NCBI GenBank assembly: GCA_018699955.1
Contig: JABISG010000123.1
Span: 177,364 to 241,363, forward strand
From: Planctomycetaceae bacterium
GTDB taxonomy: Bacteria > Planctomycetota > Planctomycetia > Planctomycetales > Planctomycetaceae
Length of the DNA stretch: 64,000 bases
Reading direction: 5' to 3'
The position numbers and the translations under genes were made by a program. The notes below the pieces were generated by a model. That model was not told where the DNA came from. It searched no databases and saw only the letters and a list, made by a program, of their open reading frames with translations. Below are positions 16,131-24,264 of the stretch, in pieces (positions within the stretch are counted from its first letter, which is position 1; each line of letters starts with the position of its first letter).

Positions 16131-17188
16131 AGACTCAGCGACTCGAACAACTGGTTGAGCGATTCGCAACGCGGCGAATTGCAGTCATCGGCGATTTCTT
16201 TCTCGATAAATATCTCGACGTCGATCCGTCGCTGGACGAACCAAGTCTTGAAACCGGGAAGACCGCCCACCAGGTGACTGGGGCTCGCGTTGGTCCCGGA
16301 GCGGCAGGCACCGTCGTCAACAATCTGGCCGCGCTCGATGCCGGTACGCTGTATGCCGTTGGGGCGATCGGCGACGATGGAGAGGGATTTGAATTACGCC
16401 GCGAGCTGGAACGGATTCGTTGCGACACTGATCGCTTACTGCGGTTCGATTGGCTGATGACTCCCACCTATCTCAAACCGCGCGATCAGACTGACGCGTC
16501 TCTCGCCGGCGAACACAGTCGCTACGACACGTTGACTCGAACTCCGATGCCAGACGAAATTGTTGAAGAGATCGTGGGGGCATTGGATTCGGTTCTGCCT
16601 GAAGTCGATGCGGTCATCATCGCCGATCAGGTGGTGCAGGATGAATGCGGTGTCGTGACGCCGTTTTTGCGCGATGTGTTAAGCGAGCGCGCCGAGCAGT
16701 TTGCGGATCTTGTCTTCTGGGCCGACAGCCGGTCGAACATTCGCATGTTCCGCAATGTGATAACGAAACCCAACCAGTTTGAGGCGGCCGGCCGATTGAA
16801 TCCGCATCCCGACGACACCGTTACGCTGTGCGAACTGAAAGCGGCCGCCGGTGTGTTGCGGGGAATTAACGGCGCGCCGGTCTGTGTGACACGCGGCTGT
16901 GACAGCGTCTTGGTGACCGATCCAGAGTATACGGTGATTCCGTCGGTTGAAGTCCCCGGCCCGCTCGATCCGACCGGTGCTGGTGATAGCTTCACCGCGG
17001 GGGCCGTGCTGGCTATGTCGTCCGGGGCAACGTTGGCCGAGGCGGCTTTAGTGGGATGTTTGACGGCGTCGATTACAGTCCAGGAATTGGCAACGACGGG
17101 TACGGCGACGCCCGCTGGATTGTTTGAGCGGTTGGAATTGTGGCGAACTCAACATCCGAACGGAGTGGTGGGCGAAACCGTTCGCTAA
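16127..17188 (+). CDS. PfkB-family carbohydrate kinase (HldA/RfaE-like)
   Basis: This 353-residue ribokinase-fold sugar kinase has the opening RRIAVIGDFFLDKYLDVD typical of D-glycero-D-manno-heptose-7-phosphate kinases. The GPGAAGTVVNNLAALDAG motif follows, and the anion-hole/catalytic signature DPTGAGDSFTAG lies near residue 285. The first four bases overlap the DHS-like gene. With the GmhA-like SIS isomerase downstream and the HAD phosphatase upstream this matches the enzyme set of heptose-phosphate activation. No nucleotidyltransferase (HldC/HldE C-domain) is present in the operon. The exact sugar is unproven. Confidence 0.87.
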   Translation: MKTQRLEQLVERFATRRIAVIGDFFLDKYLDVDPSLDEPSLETGKTAHQVTGARVGPGAAGTVVNNLAALDAGTLYAVGAIGDDGEGFELRRELERIRCDTDRLLRFDWLMTPTYLKPRDQTDASLAGEHSRYDTLTRTPMPDEIVEEIVGALDSVLPEVDAVIIADQVVQDECGVVTPFLRDVLSERAEQFADLVFWADSRSNIRMFRNVITKPNQFEAAGRLNPHPDDTVTLCELKAAAGVLRGINGAPVCVTRGCDSVLVTDPEYTVIPSVEVPGPLDPTGAGDSFTAGAVLAMSSGATLAEAALVGCLTASITVQELATTGTATPAGLFERLELWRTQHPNGVVGETVR

Positions 17189-17199
17189 ACCGCAAGCGA
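17182..17199 (+). repeat. AAACCGCAAGCG dispersed repeat, copy 2
   Basis: The 12-mer at 17187-17198 overlaps the kinase stop codon and is framed by TCGCT/AGCGA arms that can pair. It is the same element as at 3305, 18737, 21623 and 34026. Confidence 0.7.
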
Positions 17200-17231
17200 T
17201 GTTTGTTAGTTTTCGGAGAAGAACGTAGACG

Positions 17232-17801
17232 ATGAGTGATCAATCATTTACAGACGATTACCTGAATGACTTGGCCGGGCTGTTACCGCGTCTCGATCGT
17301 GGCGCGATTGCGACGGCGATTCGCTGGATGCGCGAGACGCGCGACGCGAACAAGACAATTTACATTTGCGGAAACGGTGGCAGCGCGTCGATTGCTTCGC
17401 AGATGGTTGTCGATATCGTCAAGGGGGCCTCGCTGGGGAGACGGGCGCGTTTCAAGATGATCGGCCTGACCGACAGCATGGCCACCGTCACGGCGTACGC
17501 AAACGATGAAGGTTACGACAGTGTCTTCGTCGAACCATTGAAAAACTTTGCGGAGTCGGGCGACCTGCTGTTGGCCATCAGCGGCAGCGGAAATAGTCAA
17601 AACGTAATAAACGCCGTCCAGCATGCCAACAACATCGGTTGTCGCACCATCGGTCTGACGACTGGTGAGGGCGGTCGGTTGCGCGAGCTGGTTGAATTGC
17701 CGTTGGTCGTTCCGTCCTCACATATGGGGCGGCTGGAAGACTGCTTTTTTGTGATGACGCACGTTTTGTGCTATGCGTTTATGGAAGCTGAAACAGAGTA
17801 A
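17232..17801 (+). CDS. SIS-domain phosphosugar isomerase (GmhA-like)
   Basis: This 189-residue single SIS-domain protein has the phosphate-binding motif IYICGNGGSASIASQMVVD and the later LLLAISGSGNSQNVINA, both typical of phosphoheptose isomerase GmhA. Also present are GLTDSMATVTAYANDEGYDS, the motif around the active-site Glu in GEGGRLREL, and a C-terminal HVLCYAFMEAE. It should interconvert a sugar-7-phosphate such as sedoheptulose-7-phosphate. It lies 43 nt after the kinase and 10 nt before the receiver-like gene. Confidence 0.88.
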   Translation: MSDQSFTDDYLNDLAGLLPRLDRGAIATAIRWMRETRDANKTIYICGNGGSASIASQMVVDIVKGASLGRRARFKMIGLTDSMATVTAYANDEGYDSVFVEPLKNFAESGDLLLAISGSGNSQNVINAVQHANNIGCRTIGLTTGEGGRLRELVELPLVVPSSHMGRLEDCFFVMTHVLCYAFMEAETE

Positions 17802-17811
17802 AGGTCAGACG

Positions 17812-18186
17812 ATGTCCAAACGCGTGCTGAATGTCGGGCAATGCGCATTCGATCAAGCGGGGATTTCTCGTTTTCTACGTCAACATTTCGACGTGGTGGT
17901 CGATCCGGCGGATCATTTAGACGACGCGATGGAGTCGTTGCGAGGCGGGCAATTCGATCTGGTCCTGGTCAATCGCCAGTTGGATTTCGACGGGAGTGAC
18001 GGCATGGTGGTCGTCGAGTCGATCAAGTCGGATTCGGAGACTGCCAACGTGTCGGTCATGCTTGTGTCGAACTTTGCCGACGCTCACGAAAGGGCTGTTA
18101 AGGCGGGCGCAGAAATTGGCTTCGGCAAAGCGGAATTAGGTGACGCGGCGGTCATTGAGCGGCTGGCGAAGTTCCTGGCTGAATAG
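17812..18186 (+). CDS. Degenerate CheY-like receiver-domain protein
   Basis: This 124-residue stand-alone protein has the beta/alpha pattern of a response-regulator receiver. The phospho-acceptor position at the end of strand 3 reads LVLVNRQLD, with Asn where Asp is expected, and the acidic pair after strand 1 is absent (NVGQCAFDQAG). The Lys of FGKAEL remains. It therefore probably cannot be phosphorylated in the usual way. It closely follows the SIS isomerase gene and is likely in the same transcript. The ATG chosen lies after the SIS stop. Partner unknown. Confidence 0.7.
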   Translation: MSKRVLNVGQCAFDQAGISRFLRQHFDVVVDPADHLDDAMESLRGGQFDLVLVNRQLDFDGSDGMVVVESIKSDSETANVSVMLVSNFADAHERAVKAGAEIGFGKAELGDAAVIERLAKFLAE

Positions 18187-18202
18187 CACAGCGGGAAAAG
18201 TC

Positions 18203-18682
18203 TTACTGCGCCGCTTCCTGTGCGGTGGCCAGTTTCTTCAGCCCGTTGCCGGTGGGGACGTTGATGAACAGCACGCCGAGCATTTCATCGCCCGTGTTTT
18301 GCAGCTCGTGTTCGGCTCCGGTCGGAACGTGAATGACGTCCTCGGCTTGAACTTCGTTTTCTTCCCCGTCGAGAATCGCCGTGCCGCGACCACGGGTGAC
18401 AACGATGAGTTCTTCGGCATCGGGGTGAATGTGAAGTTCTGCCACATGCCTGCCGCCGGGGGGAATCAACATGTGATGCACGAACTGAATCGTTTCGAGG
18501 CAGCTTCGTTCGGGCGGTGTTTCGGTTTCGTATAACCGCTTCACCGGAGCCGGATCGTCGGCACGGTTTCGCAGATTGCCGTCGGCGTCGCGCACTTGAT
18601 ACTCGATGACGCGCTGCGGATTGTTGAACAACAGGCTTTGCACCACGTTGTACGGCTGTGTTTTCCAGTTGGCGATGGTCAT
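18203..18682 (-). CDS. Cupin-domain protein
   Basis: This 159-residue protein carries one cupin barrel. The first metal motif is visible as HVAELHIHPDAEELIVVTRG and the second as PTGAEHELQNTG, preserving the His/His/Glu and His ligands. An N-terminal region of about 60 residues precedes the barrel. Substrate is unknown. It lies downstream of the AhpD-like selenoprotein candidate on the same strand, separated by 96 nt that hold a dispersed repeat. The start ATG precedes TIANWKT; an upstream in-frame start would encode Arg/Ser-rich residues unlike the rest. Confidence 0.83.
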   Translation of the reverse strand: MTIANWKTQPYNVVQSLLFNNPQRVIEYQVRDADGNLRNRADDPAPVKRLYETETPPERSCLETIQFVHHMLIPPGGRHVAELHIHPDAEELIVVTRGRGTAILDGEENEVQAEDVIHVPTGAEHELQNTGDEMLGVLFINVPTGNGLKKLATAQEAAQ

Positions 18683-18736
18683 GTGTGTCTCGGAGCGGGA
18701 GGTGTTAGGGAGAAACCGTTGTTGTGAGGGGCCGCG

Positions 18737-18748
18737 AAACCGCAAGCG
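18737..18748 (+). repeat. AAACCGCAAGCG dispersed repeat, copy 3
   Basis: An exact copy of the 12-mer lies in the spacer between the cupin and AhpD-like genes, preceded by GGCCGCG. Other copies are at 3305, 17187, 21623 and 34026. Confidence 0.7.
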
Positions 18749-18778
18749 AGTGTGATCGGGCGAGTGAAAAGTCGAGGG

Positions 18779-19342
18779 CTACCCCTTTTTACTTTTTCCT
18801 TGAACCATCCACTCTTCCAGATCGACACCAAGACCGTCGCAGACACGGTTGATGTAGTTGAAGTACGCGGTGACCTGTACGGCGTCGTGGATGGCCTCAT
18901 CGGAGAAATCGTGGCCGCGCAGTTCTTCGATGTCGGTCTCTTCCATCGCCGCTGGTGTCAGTGTCAGTTTGACGCACACATCGAGCAGTGCGCGAGTTGG
19001 CGGATCGATGTCGGCCGTCCGGTAGTCGGTCTTAACCGCCTCAATCAGCAACGGGTCATCAGCCTCAGCACGGAGGCTCTCTGCGTGCGACTCGGTTCAG
19101 TAAAAACAGTCGTTGGCACGGGAGACGACGGTGGCGATCATCTCGCGTTGCGCTCGACTCAGGGCCGACGGTTTGTGCATGATGTCGATGTACAACGCCA
19201 TCGACGATCGCATGACCGGTGGGTTGATGCTCATCAGCCGAACGACGTGTGCGACGTGTCCCGCGCGATTGACGGCGGCATCGTACAGCGACTTGAGCAG
19301 CCCGGTTGCTTTGTCGGGGGTGATGATATCGATCCAGGCCAT
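18779..19342 (-). CDS. AhpD-like peroxidase-related protein, probable selenoprotein (CxxU)
   Basis: Read through one in-frame TGA, this is a 187-residue carboxymuconolactone-decarboxylase/AhpD-like protein of the peroxidase-related family, at the family's usual length. The TGA is codon 82 (19097-19099) and falls exactly where the second Cys of the active-site CxxC stands: Cys79-Phe-Tyr-TGA-Thr-Glu-Ser-His86. Family residues continue in frame on both sides (MIATVVSRANDC before; AESLRAEADDPLL and ALLDVCVKLTLTPA after), with no frameshift. A 6-bp hairpin follows at SECIS distance. I therefore call Sec at this codon. The alternative is a Cys-to-stop point mutation giving a pseudogene. The start ATG is that of MAWIDIIT. 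Confidence 0.78.
19061..19078 (-). promoter_or_regulatory. Candidate bacterial SECIS hairpin
   Basis: On the coding strand AGCCTC-CGTGCT-GAGGCT forms a perfect 6-bp stem with a 6-nt loop. The loop begins 25 nt after the TGA and has G at its second position, followed by T. Both distance and apical G fit the known bacterial SECIS pattern that recruits SelB. The hairpin lies within the coding sequence, as expected in bacteria. Confidence 0.65.
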
Positions 19343-19437
19343 GTGGTGATTCCTGCAGGTCTTTATGAATTGGCGGTGCACGGTGATCCGGAAAGATCAG
19401 TGGGCTTACGCCCACCGCTCGCTTTGGTTAAGCAGGA

Positions 19438-19812
19438 TCATCCCTCTTCCATTGGATAACCGGCTTCTTTCCAGCCGCGGACACCACCGTCCATCGAAAT
19501 GACGTTGGTGTAACCCATTTTTTGTAGATTCAAAGCAGCCAGGGCCGAGCGATATCCACCGCCGCAGTACAGCACCATCTCAGTGTTCGTTTCGGGGACC
19601 GCCTCCTCAATGTCTCGTTCGATCACACCTTTCCCAAGATGCGTCGCACCCGGCAAACGCGCCCGCGCGTATTCGCTCTCCTCGCGCACATCGATCAGAC
19701 AGAACGTCTCGCCCGCAGCGAGTTTACGTTTGACGTCTTCGATCCCGCATTCACGGACCTCCCGCCGGGCGGCATCGACAATGTCCAGGAATCGCGGCGA
19801 ATGCTTGGCCAT
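19438..19812 (-). CDS. Rhodanese-domain sulfurtransferase
   Basis: This 124-residue single-domain rhodanese has the N-terminal CLIDVREESEYARARLPGA motif and the active-site loop LYCGGGYRS with Cys83. It also has the closing VISMDGGVRGWKEAGYP segment. It should transfer sulfane sulfur (or bind selenium) to an unknown acceptor in the cytoplasm. It lies immediately upstream of the AhpD-like gene in transcription order. The ATG before AKHSPRF was chosen; an in-frame GTG/TTG-type start 27 nt earlier is weaker. Confidence 0.88.
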   Translation of the reverse strand: MAKHSPRFLDIVDAARREVRECGIEDVKRKLAAGETFCLIDVREESEYARARLPGATHLGKGVIERDIEEAVPETNTEMVLYCGGGYRSALAALNLQKMGYTNVISMDGGVRGWKEAGYPMEEG

Positions 19813-19838
19813 TGTTATCACTCCTTTGAAACGACTCA

Positions 19839-21575
19839 TTATTTGGTTTTGGCTCGATAGATCACTTTGCCATCGAGCATTGTCAGCACCGGTTTGATGC
19901 GACGGATTTCATCTTCCGGGCAGGTTAGATAATCGCGATCCAAAACGGCCAGATCGGCCAGCCTTCCCGGTTGCAGCGATCCTTTCCGTTCTTCATCGAA
20001 TGCCAGATAGGCCCCGTTGGCTGTAATGCATCGCAGCGCCTGCAGGCGGCTGACCTTTTGATGCGGCCCGTACACGCGTCCGCTACGATTCTTGCGAGTG
20101 ACCGCCACCTGCAGCCAGAGAAACGGATTGTAGGCGTTCATCGACGTGTCGGGATCGAGGCCCATCATGTGATCGCCGTTGATCGCCGTCGGCACTCCGC
20201 CGCGCAGCCAGTCGCCGATGCCAATGAATCGCGATGCCCAGTCTTCGCCATAGAAGTCGGCCATCGCGTCGGAATCCTTGTAATACAACGGTGCCTGCGT
20301 ATCGACGCAAACGCCCAGTTTCGCTGCGCGAGCAATCGAATCGCGGGCTGGAAAGTAGGCGTGCACAAGAGTGAATCGGCGTGCTTTGAGTGGCGTTTCT
20401 CTATCGACGGAATCCAGCGCATCGAGAACAGCATCGACGCCCCCGTCGCCTGTCACGTGACAGCACATTTGCCAGCCGAGCGCATGTCCGGCCCGAAAGA
20501 CGTCGGTCATCTGCTCGACGCTGTAATTCAAGCTGCCGCGATATTCGGGGTCGTCGTGAACGTAAAAGTCGATTCGCTTCTTGCCGTAGGCTTCACGCAG
20601 GTAGGTGTTGCCCCAGTGAATTCCACCATCGACAGTGATTTTCAACGGCCCGACCCGCAACCAATCGTCGCCGTCGCCCGTCTTCATGCCAAGCTTTTTC
20701 GTATAGGCTTCGACCGCCTCACCCGAACGAAACGAACTGCGAAACGTGGCGGTGGTGCGGACGGTCATTTCGTTGGCAGCGCGTAGTTTCTTGTAGAACG
20801 CGAATTGGTCGGTCGATAATGCCCGTTCAAAAATGCTGGTAATGCCGAGTTGATTGTACCGCCGGTGGACCATTTTCAGCGCTGCGAGGGTTTCGGCTTC
20901 GCCGACTTCGGCGCGCGGATGGAATTTCCGCAGATAAGAACCGCCCCCGGAGATCAACAGCGGGTTACCGGCATCATCGCGAATGACCCGAAGGCCGGGG
21001 ATTGTTTTCTTCGCGTCATCAATGCCGGTTATCTTGAACCCCAGCGAATTCAACACACTCTTACGGGCGGCAGTGAAGATGACCGGGTGTGTGGTGCAAG
21101 CCGCATCGAGTTCGGCCGGTGTCGGATGACGCCGTTCCTTCAGCCTTGTGATGTCGGACCGCGGCACCTCAATCCAACGGCCCGCAGGAAGCTGCTTCAC
21201 TTGTCGGCGTATCCATTTCTGGATGTCGGCAATCGATAGCAGTTCGGCATGCCGGCGCACTAACGAGCCGCGTGCCACACCAACGGCGTGGCAATGCGTC
21301 GCGACGATGCCGGGGATTACCGTCTTGCCGTCAAGCGATATTGATAATGTCTTGTCGCCCGCCAGTTTCTTGATGTCCGAATTGTTGCCGACAGCGATGA
21401 TGCGACCGTCACGAATGGCGAGCGCTTGGACGACCGAATCGCGTGCATCGACGGTGAGGATCTTCCCAGCGAGCAATATGGTGTCGGCTGGGCGCGGTTT
21501 CGCTTGATCGTCGGCGTTTGCTGAGACGGTGAAAACAAAGGCGACGAACGCTATTGGGAGTCGTATGTTCGTCAT
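19839..21575 (-). CDS. Secreted amidohydrolase (YtcJ/AepA-like)
   Basis: This 578-residue amidohydrolase has a Sec-type signal peptide (IRLPIAFVAFVFTVSANA) and the composite beta domain start TILLAGKILTVDA. Its metal motif is THCHAVG, with later ligands near HVTGDGG and HAYFPARD, and a terminal metal-binding or catalytic Asp lies in the NGDHMMGLDP region. It belongs to the YtcJ-like group of exported metal-dependent hydrolases, whose substrates are poorly known. It lies 26 nt upstream of the rhodanese start and could share its transcript. The C-terminus (RLADLAVLDRDYLTCPEDEI) is typical. Confidence 0.87.
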   Translation of the reverse strand: MTNIRLPIAFVAFVFTVSANADDQAKPRPADTILLAGKILTVDARDSVVQALAIRDGRIIAVGNNSDIKKLAGDKTLSISLDGKTVIPGIVATHCHAVGVARGSLVRRHAELLSIADIQKWIRRQVKQLPAGRWIEVPRSDITRLKERRHPTPAELDAACTTHPVIFTAARKSVLNSLGFKITGIDDAKKTIPGLRVIRDDAGNPLLISGGGSYLRKFHPRAEVGEAETLAALKMVHRRYNQLGITSIFERALSTDQFAFYKKLRAANEMTVRTTATFRSSFRSGEAVEAYTKKLGMKTGDGDDWLRVGPLKITVDGGIHWGNTYLREAYGKKRIDFYVHDDPEYRGSLNYSVEQMTDVFRAGHALGWQMCCHVTGDGGVDAVLDALDSVDRETPLKARRFTLVHAYFPARDSIARAAKLGVCVDTQAPLYYKDSDAMADFYGEDWASRFIGIGDWLRGGVPTAINGDHMMGLDPDTSMNAYNPFLWLQVAVTRKNRSGRVYGPHQKVSRLQALRCITANGAYLAFDEERKGSLQPGRLADLAVLDRDYLTCPEDEIRRIKPVLTMLDGKVIYRAKTK

Positions 21576-21617
21576 ATGAGGTGTTCCGTGTGGAGTGTCA
21601 ATTGAAGTGTTCGAGGT

Positions 21618-21635
21618 CCGCGAAACCGCAAGCGG
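21618..21635 (+). repeat. AAACCGCAAGCG dispersed repeat, copy 4
   Basis: The 12-mer at 21623-21634 is framed by CCGC/GCGG arms, in the 90-nt spacer between the amidohydrolase start and the esterase stop. Confidence 0.7.
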
Positions 21636-21665
21636 GCGGGGAATGCGGAATGAGAATGGTTGTCG

Positions 21666-22655
21666 TTATTCTGGTTTCATGTACTTGTTGACGAAGGGGA
21701 GAACTTGCGCATAGGCGTCATTGATGAGTTTTGGATCGCCCTTCGACAGGCCGTGGCCCGCATTTGGGACGGTGACAAATTTGTGTGGCACCTTGTGCTG
21801 CTTGAACTGCTTCTCCATCAGCACCGATTGTTCGTACGGTACGTCGGTATCGACGGTGCCGTGGATGAGCAATGTTGGCGGATACTCCTTTGTCACACCG
21901 CGCACCGGTTCAAACGGGGCGAACTTTTTGGCTTGTGCGATCGGATCGAATCCGCTCACCAGCTGCGGCCAGACGCCGTTCTGTCGGCAGTAGAGATAGA
22001 ACGCCCGCCGCTGGTTGCTGTTGATACTCCCGTCGGTCACTGGCGCACCGCCGACAATTTGCATGGCATCGTCCTTCTTGACCAACGGCTGGGTACGGCG
22101 ATAGAACTCGCTCGGTTTGCTGTACCAGTCGCCGACGAGATCGCCGTAACCCCAGAAAGCGACCAGCACAGCCGGTCGCGGTCGGGCGAGAATCCCTGCG
22201 GTTAATGTGAGGTATCCGCCTGCCGATCCGCCGAGGACGGCGATGCGTTTGGTGTCGGCGTTGAAAAGTTCCGGCCCTTTCTCGTGAACCCAGCGATACG
22301 CGTCTTCCACGTCGCCGACGATTTCCGCCAATTGGGTTTCCGGCGCGAGACGATAGTCGATTGAAACCAGCACGTAGCCGTCGCCCAATAGCGCTTCTTT
22401 CACACGATTACTGACGCCGGCGCGACCGCCCATGATGAGCGCGCCACCGTGAATCCAGATCGCCACCGGCCGCACAACATCGTCGTCGGCGCGATAGACG
22501 TCGGCCTTGATCTCCAACTTGCCGACGGTTTTGTAGGTGTAAGTTTTCTTCACGATCTTCGATTTTCCCGCCAATGCAGTCCCTCCGATCGACAAAGCCG
22601 CCGCTCCCGCAGAAACGGTCTGCAGGAAGTCCCGTCTATGAATCTGATTGAACAT
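21666..22655 (-). CDS. Tat-exported alpha/beta hydrolase (esterase)
   Basis: This 329-residue alpha/beta hydrolase has a twin-arginine signal (HRRDFLQTVSAGAAALSIGG) at its N-terminus. The oxyanion motif is IWIHGGALIMGG, the nucleophile elbow is LGGSAGGYL, the Asp is in HGTVDTDVPYEQS and the catalytic His is in NAGHGLSKGD. It belongs to the carboxylesterase/BD-FAE-like group and probably works in the periplasm or at the cell surface. Its substrate is unknown. It lies between PepT and the amidohydrolase on the same strand, with gaps of 71 and 90 nt. Confidence 0.88.
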   Translation of the reverse strand: MFNQIHRRDFLQTVSAGAAALSIGGTALAGKSKIVKKTYTYKTVGKLEIKADVYRADDDVVRPVAIWIHGGALIMGGRAGVSNRVKEALLGDGYVLVSIDYRLAPETQLAEIVGDVEDAYRWVHEKGPELFNADTKRIAVLGGSAGGYLTLTAGILARPRPAVLVAFWGYGDLVGDWYSKPSEFYRRTQPLVKKDDAMQIVGGAPVTDGSINSNQRRAFYLYCRQNGVWPQLVSGFDPIAQAKKFAPFEPVRGVTKEYPPTLLIHGTVDTDVPYEQSVLMEKQFKQHKVPHKFVTVPNAGHGLSKGDPKLINDAYAQVLPFVNKYMKPE

Positions 22656-22726
22656 CTCGATTTCCTTTATTGCATTTCTGACATCGAATGCCAGCCGATT
22701 GTCTCAGCCTCGGCGGTCATCATTTT

Positions 22727-23962
22727 CTATTCTAATTCTCGCCCCCAGGCAATCGCCAACTGCACCAGCACATCGACCGCTTGTTGCATTTCCTCGACGC
22801 TGGTCCATTCCAGCGGTGAGTGCGGATTGTGTTCGCCGGTCGATAGATTGGGGGTGGGCAGTCCCATTTCAGACAATTGCGAACCATCGGTCCCGCCGCG
22901 AATGATCGACATTGTCGGTTCGATGCCGGCCGCCCGTGTCGCTTCGATTGCCTTCTCCAACGCACGTGGCTCTTTGGCCAACCCGTCGCGCATGTTGCGG
23001 TATTGCTGGCGTACTTCGACATTGATGTTCGCAAGCGGGTGTTCCGATTCCAGATCGGCCGCAATTTGTCTGAGCAAAGTCGCATATTCGCCAAGCTGTT
23101 CCGTTTCAAAATCGCGTAGAAGAATCCGCGCGCTCGCTTCTGCGACGCCCCCCTCGACGTGATACGGATGAATGAAACCCTCTCGGCCGTCGGTTGTCTC
23201 AGGGCTGTCGGTGTCCGTCGGCAGCCGGGTGATGAACTGGCTTAAGATACGGATCGAATTAACCATCGCATCTTTGCCAATCGAGGGGTGCGTGTTGATC
23301 CCCTTAACGGTGACGATAACGCCGTCGGCTGAAAATGTCTCCGAGTCAATCTTTCCAACACCATCGCCGTCGAGCGTGTAACCGCAAACAGCATTCAGTT
23401 GTTTGAGGTCGATTTTATCAACGCCGTGGCCAATTTCCTCATCGCAGGTGAAGCAAACGCGGATCGGCCCGTGTGGTACGTCGGGATGTGCCATCAAGTG
23501 CGCGGCGACCGACATGATGACGGCGATCCCGGATTTATCGTCGGAGCCAAGCAGCGTCGTGCCATCGGTTGTGATGATTGTCGCCCCGACAAGCGATTTG
23601 AGCGCAGGATTGTTGGCGACGCGAATCACCTTCTCTTCCGCGTTCGGCAGAACAATATCGCCGCCCTGATAGTTCTCGTGCACAACCGGATTCACATTGG
23701 TGCTGGAATATTCGGGCGACGTATCGACGTGGGCGAATAAGGCGAATGCGGGCGCCGCATGATCGACGCTGGACGGAATTGTCGCGGTCACGATACCAAA
23801 TTCGTCACAGCAAACGTCAGCCAAGCCAAGCGACATGCATTCGGCAGCAAGCAGCCGGCTCAAATCGAGCTGCTTGGCCGTACTGGGGTACGTGTCGCTC
23901 GTCTCGTCCGATTGCGTATCGATTTGGACGTAACGCAGAAAACGTTGCAGCAGCGTGTCCAT
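22727..23962 (-). CDS. pepT: Peptidase T (tripeptide aminopeptidase)
   Basis: This 411-residue M20 zinc aminopeptidase is the usual PepT length. It has the family start MDTLLQRFLRYVQIDTQSDE, zinc ligands in FALFAHVDTSPEY and LLGSDDKSGIAV, the Glu pair in FTCDEEIGHGVDKID and the C-terminal His in STGEHNPHSPLEW. It removes the N-terminal residue from tripeptides in the cytoplasm. Upstream in-frame codons would add 28 residues that do not match the family. It is the first gene of the minus-strand run that includes the esterase and the amidohydrolase. Confidence 0.95.
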   Translation of the reverse strand: MDTLLQRFLRYVQIDTQSDETSDTYPSTAKQLDLSRLLAAECMSLGLADVCCDEFGIVTATIPSSVDHAAPAFALFAHVDTSPEYSSTNVNPVVHENYQGGDIVLPNAEEKVIRVANNPALKSLVGATIITTDGTTLLGSDDKSGIAVIMSVAAHLMAHPDVPHGPIRVCFTCDEEIGHGVDKIDLKQLNAVCGYTLDGDGVGKIDSETFSADGVIVTVKGINTHPSIGKDAMVNSIRILSQFITRLPTDTDSPETTDGREGFIHPYHVEGGVAEASARILLRDFETEQLGEYATLLRQIAADLESEHPLANINVEVRQQYRNMRDGLAKEPRALEKAIEATRAAGIEPTMSIIRGGTDGSQLSEMGLPTPNLSTGEHNPHSPLEWTSVEEMQQAVDVLVQLAIAWGRELE

Positions 23963-24264
23963 TCCGTTTGGTCCTTGGCCATCCTGTTTGACGGAGGGAA
24001 TACAATTGGCATTTCGATAGTGAGTCATGTACCGCACTGGCGACACGCCAGTGGCACCCGTTGACCTAGGATCAGCAAGATGCCAGTTCGATCTCTATTG
24101 GAACCTTGATGGCCCGCCGCCGCCAGTCGGTTGGTTTGGATTTTGGCGAGACATTCATCCGGTCAGTTGGTTTAATAGGAGGAAACCCGAATTTACAGTC
24201 GAATTTGGCGAATGTGATTTCAACCGCCCTCACCCACAGTCCGCCGATAATCAGGAGTACTCCG
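23963..24264. other. Divergent intergenic region with hairpin repeat
   Basis: This 302-nt region separates pepT from the plus-strand esterase. It contains a CACTGGCG/CGCCAGTG hairpin (24035-24053) and no gene I can support. Open frames across it carry no family residues. Confidence 0.5.
24035..24053. repeat. CACTGGC hairpin repeat, copy 1
   Basis: A perfect 8-bp stem (CACTGGCG/CGCCAGTG) with loop ACA, followed by GCACCCGTTG. A close copy lies at 41243-41261 followed by GCCCCCGTTG, so the element and its 3' flank are both repeated. Confidence 0.7.

Noticed and set aside
18779..19051. The C-terminal half of the AhpD-like protein read as a separate 90-residue gene, with the N-terminal half as a truncated gene
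   Set aside because: Both halves are in the same frame, split only by one TGA at a conserved Cys position, and the second half would start at a TTG inside a conserved region. A selenocysteine codon explains it better.
19971..20786. Plus-strand open frame of 271 codons opposite the amidohydrolase
   Set aside because: The minus-strand frame carries signal peptide and metal motifs, and the plus-strand frame has none and an implausible composition.
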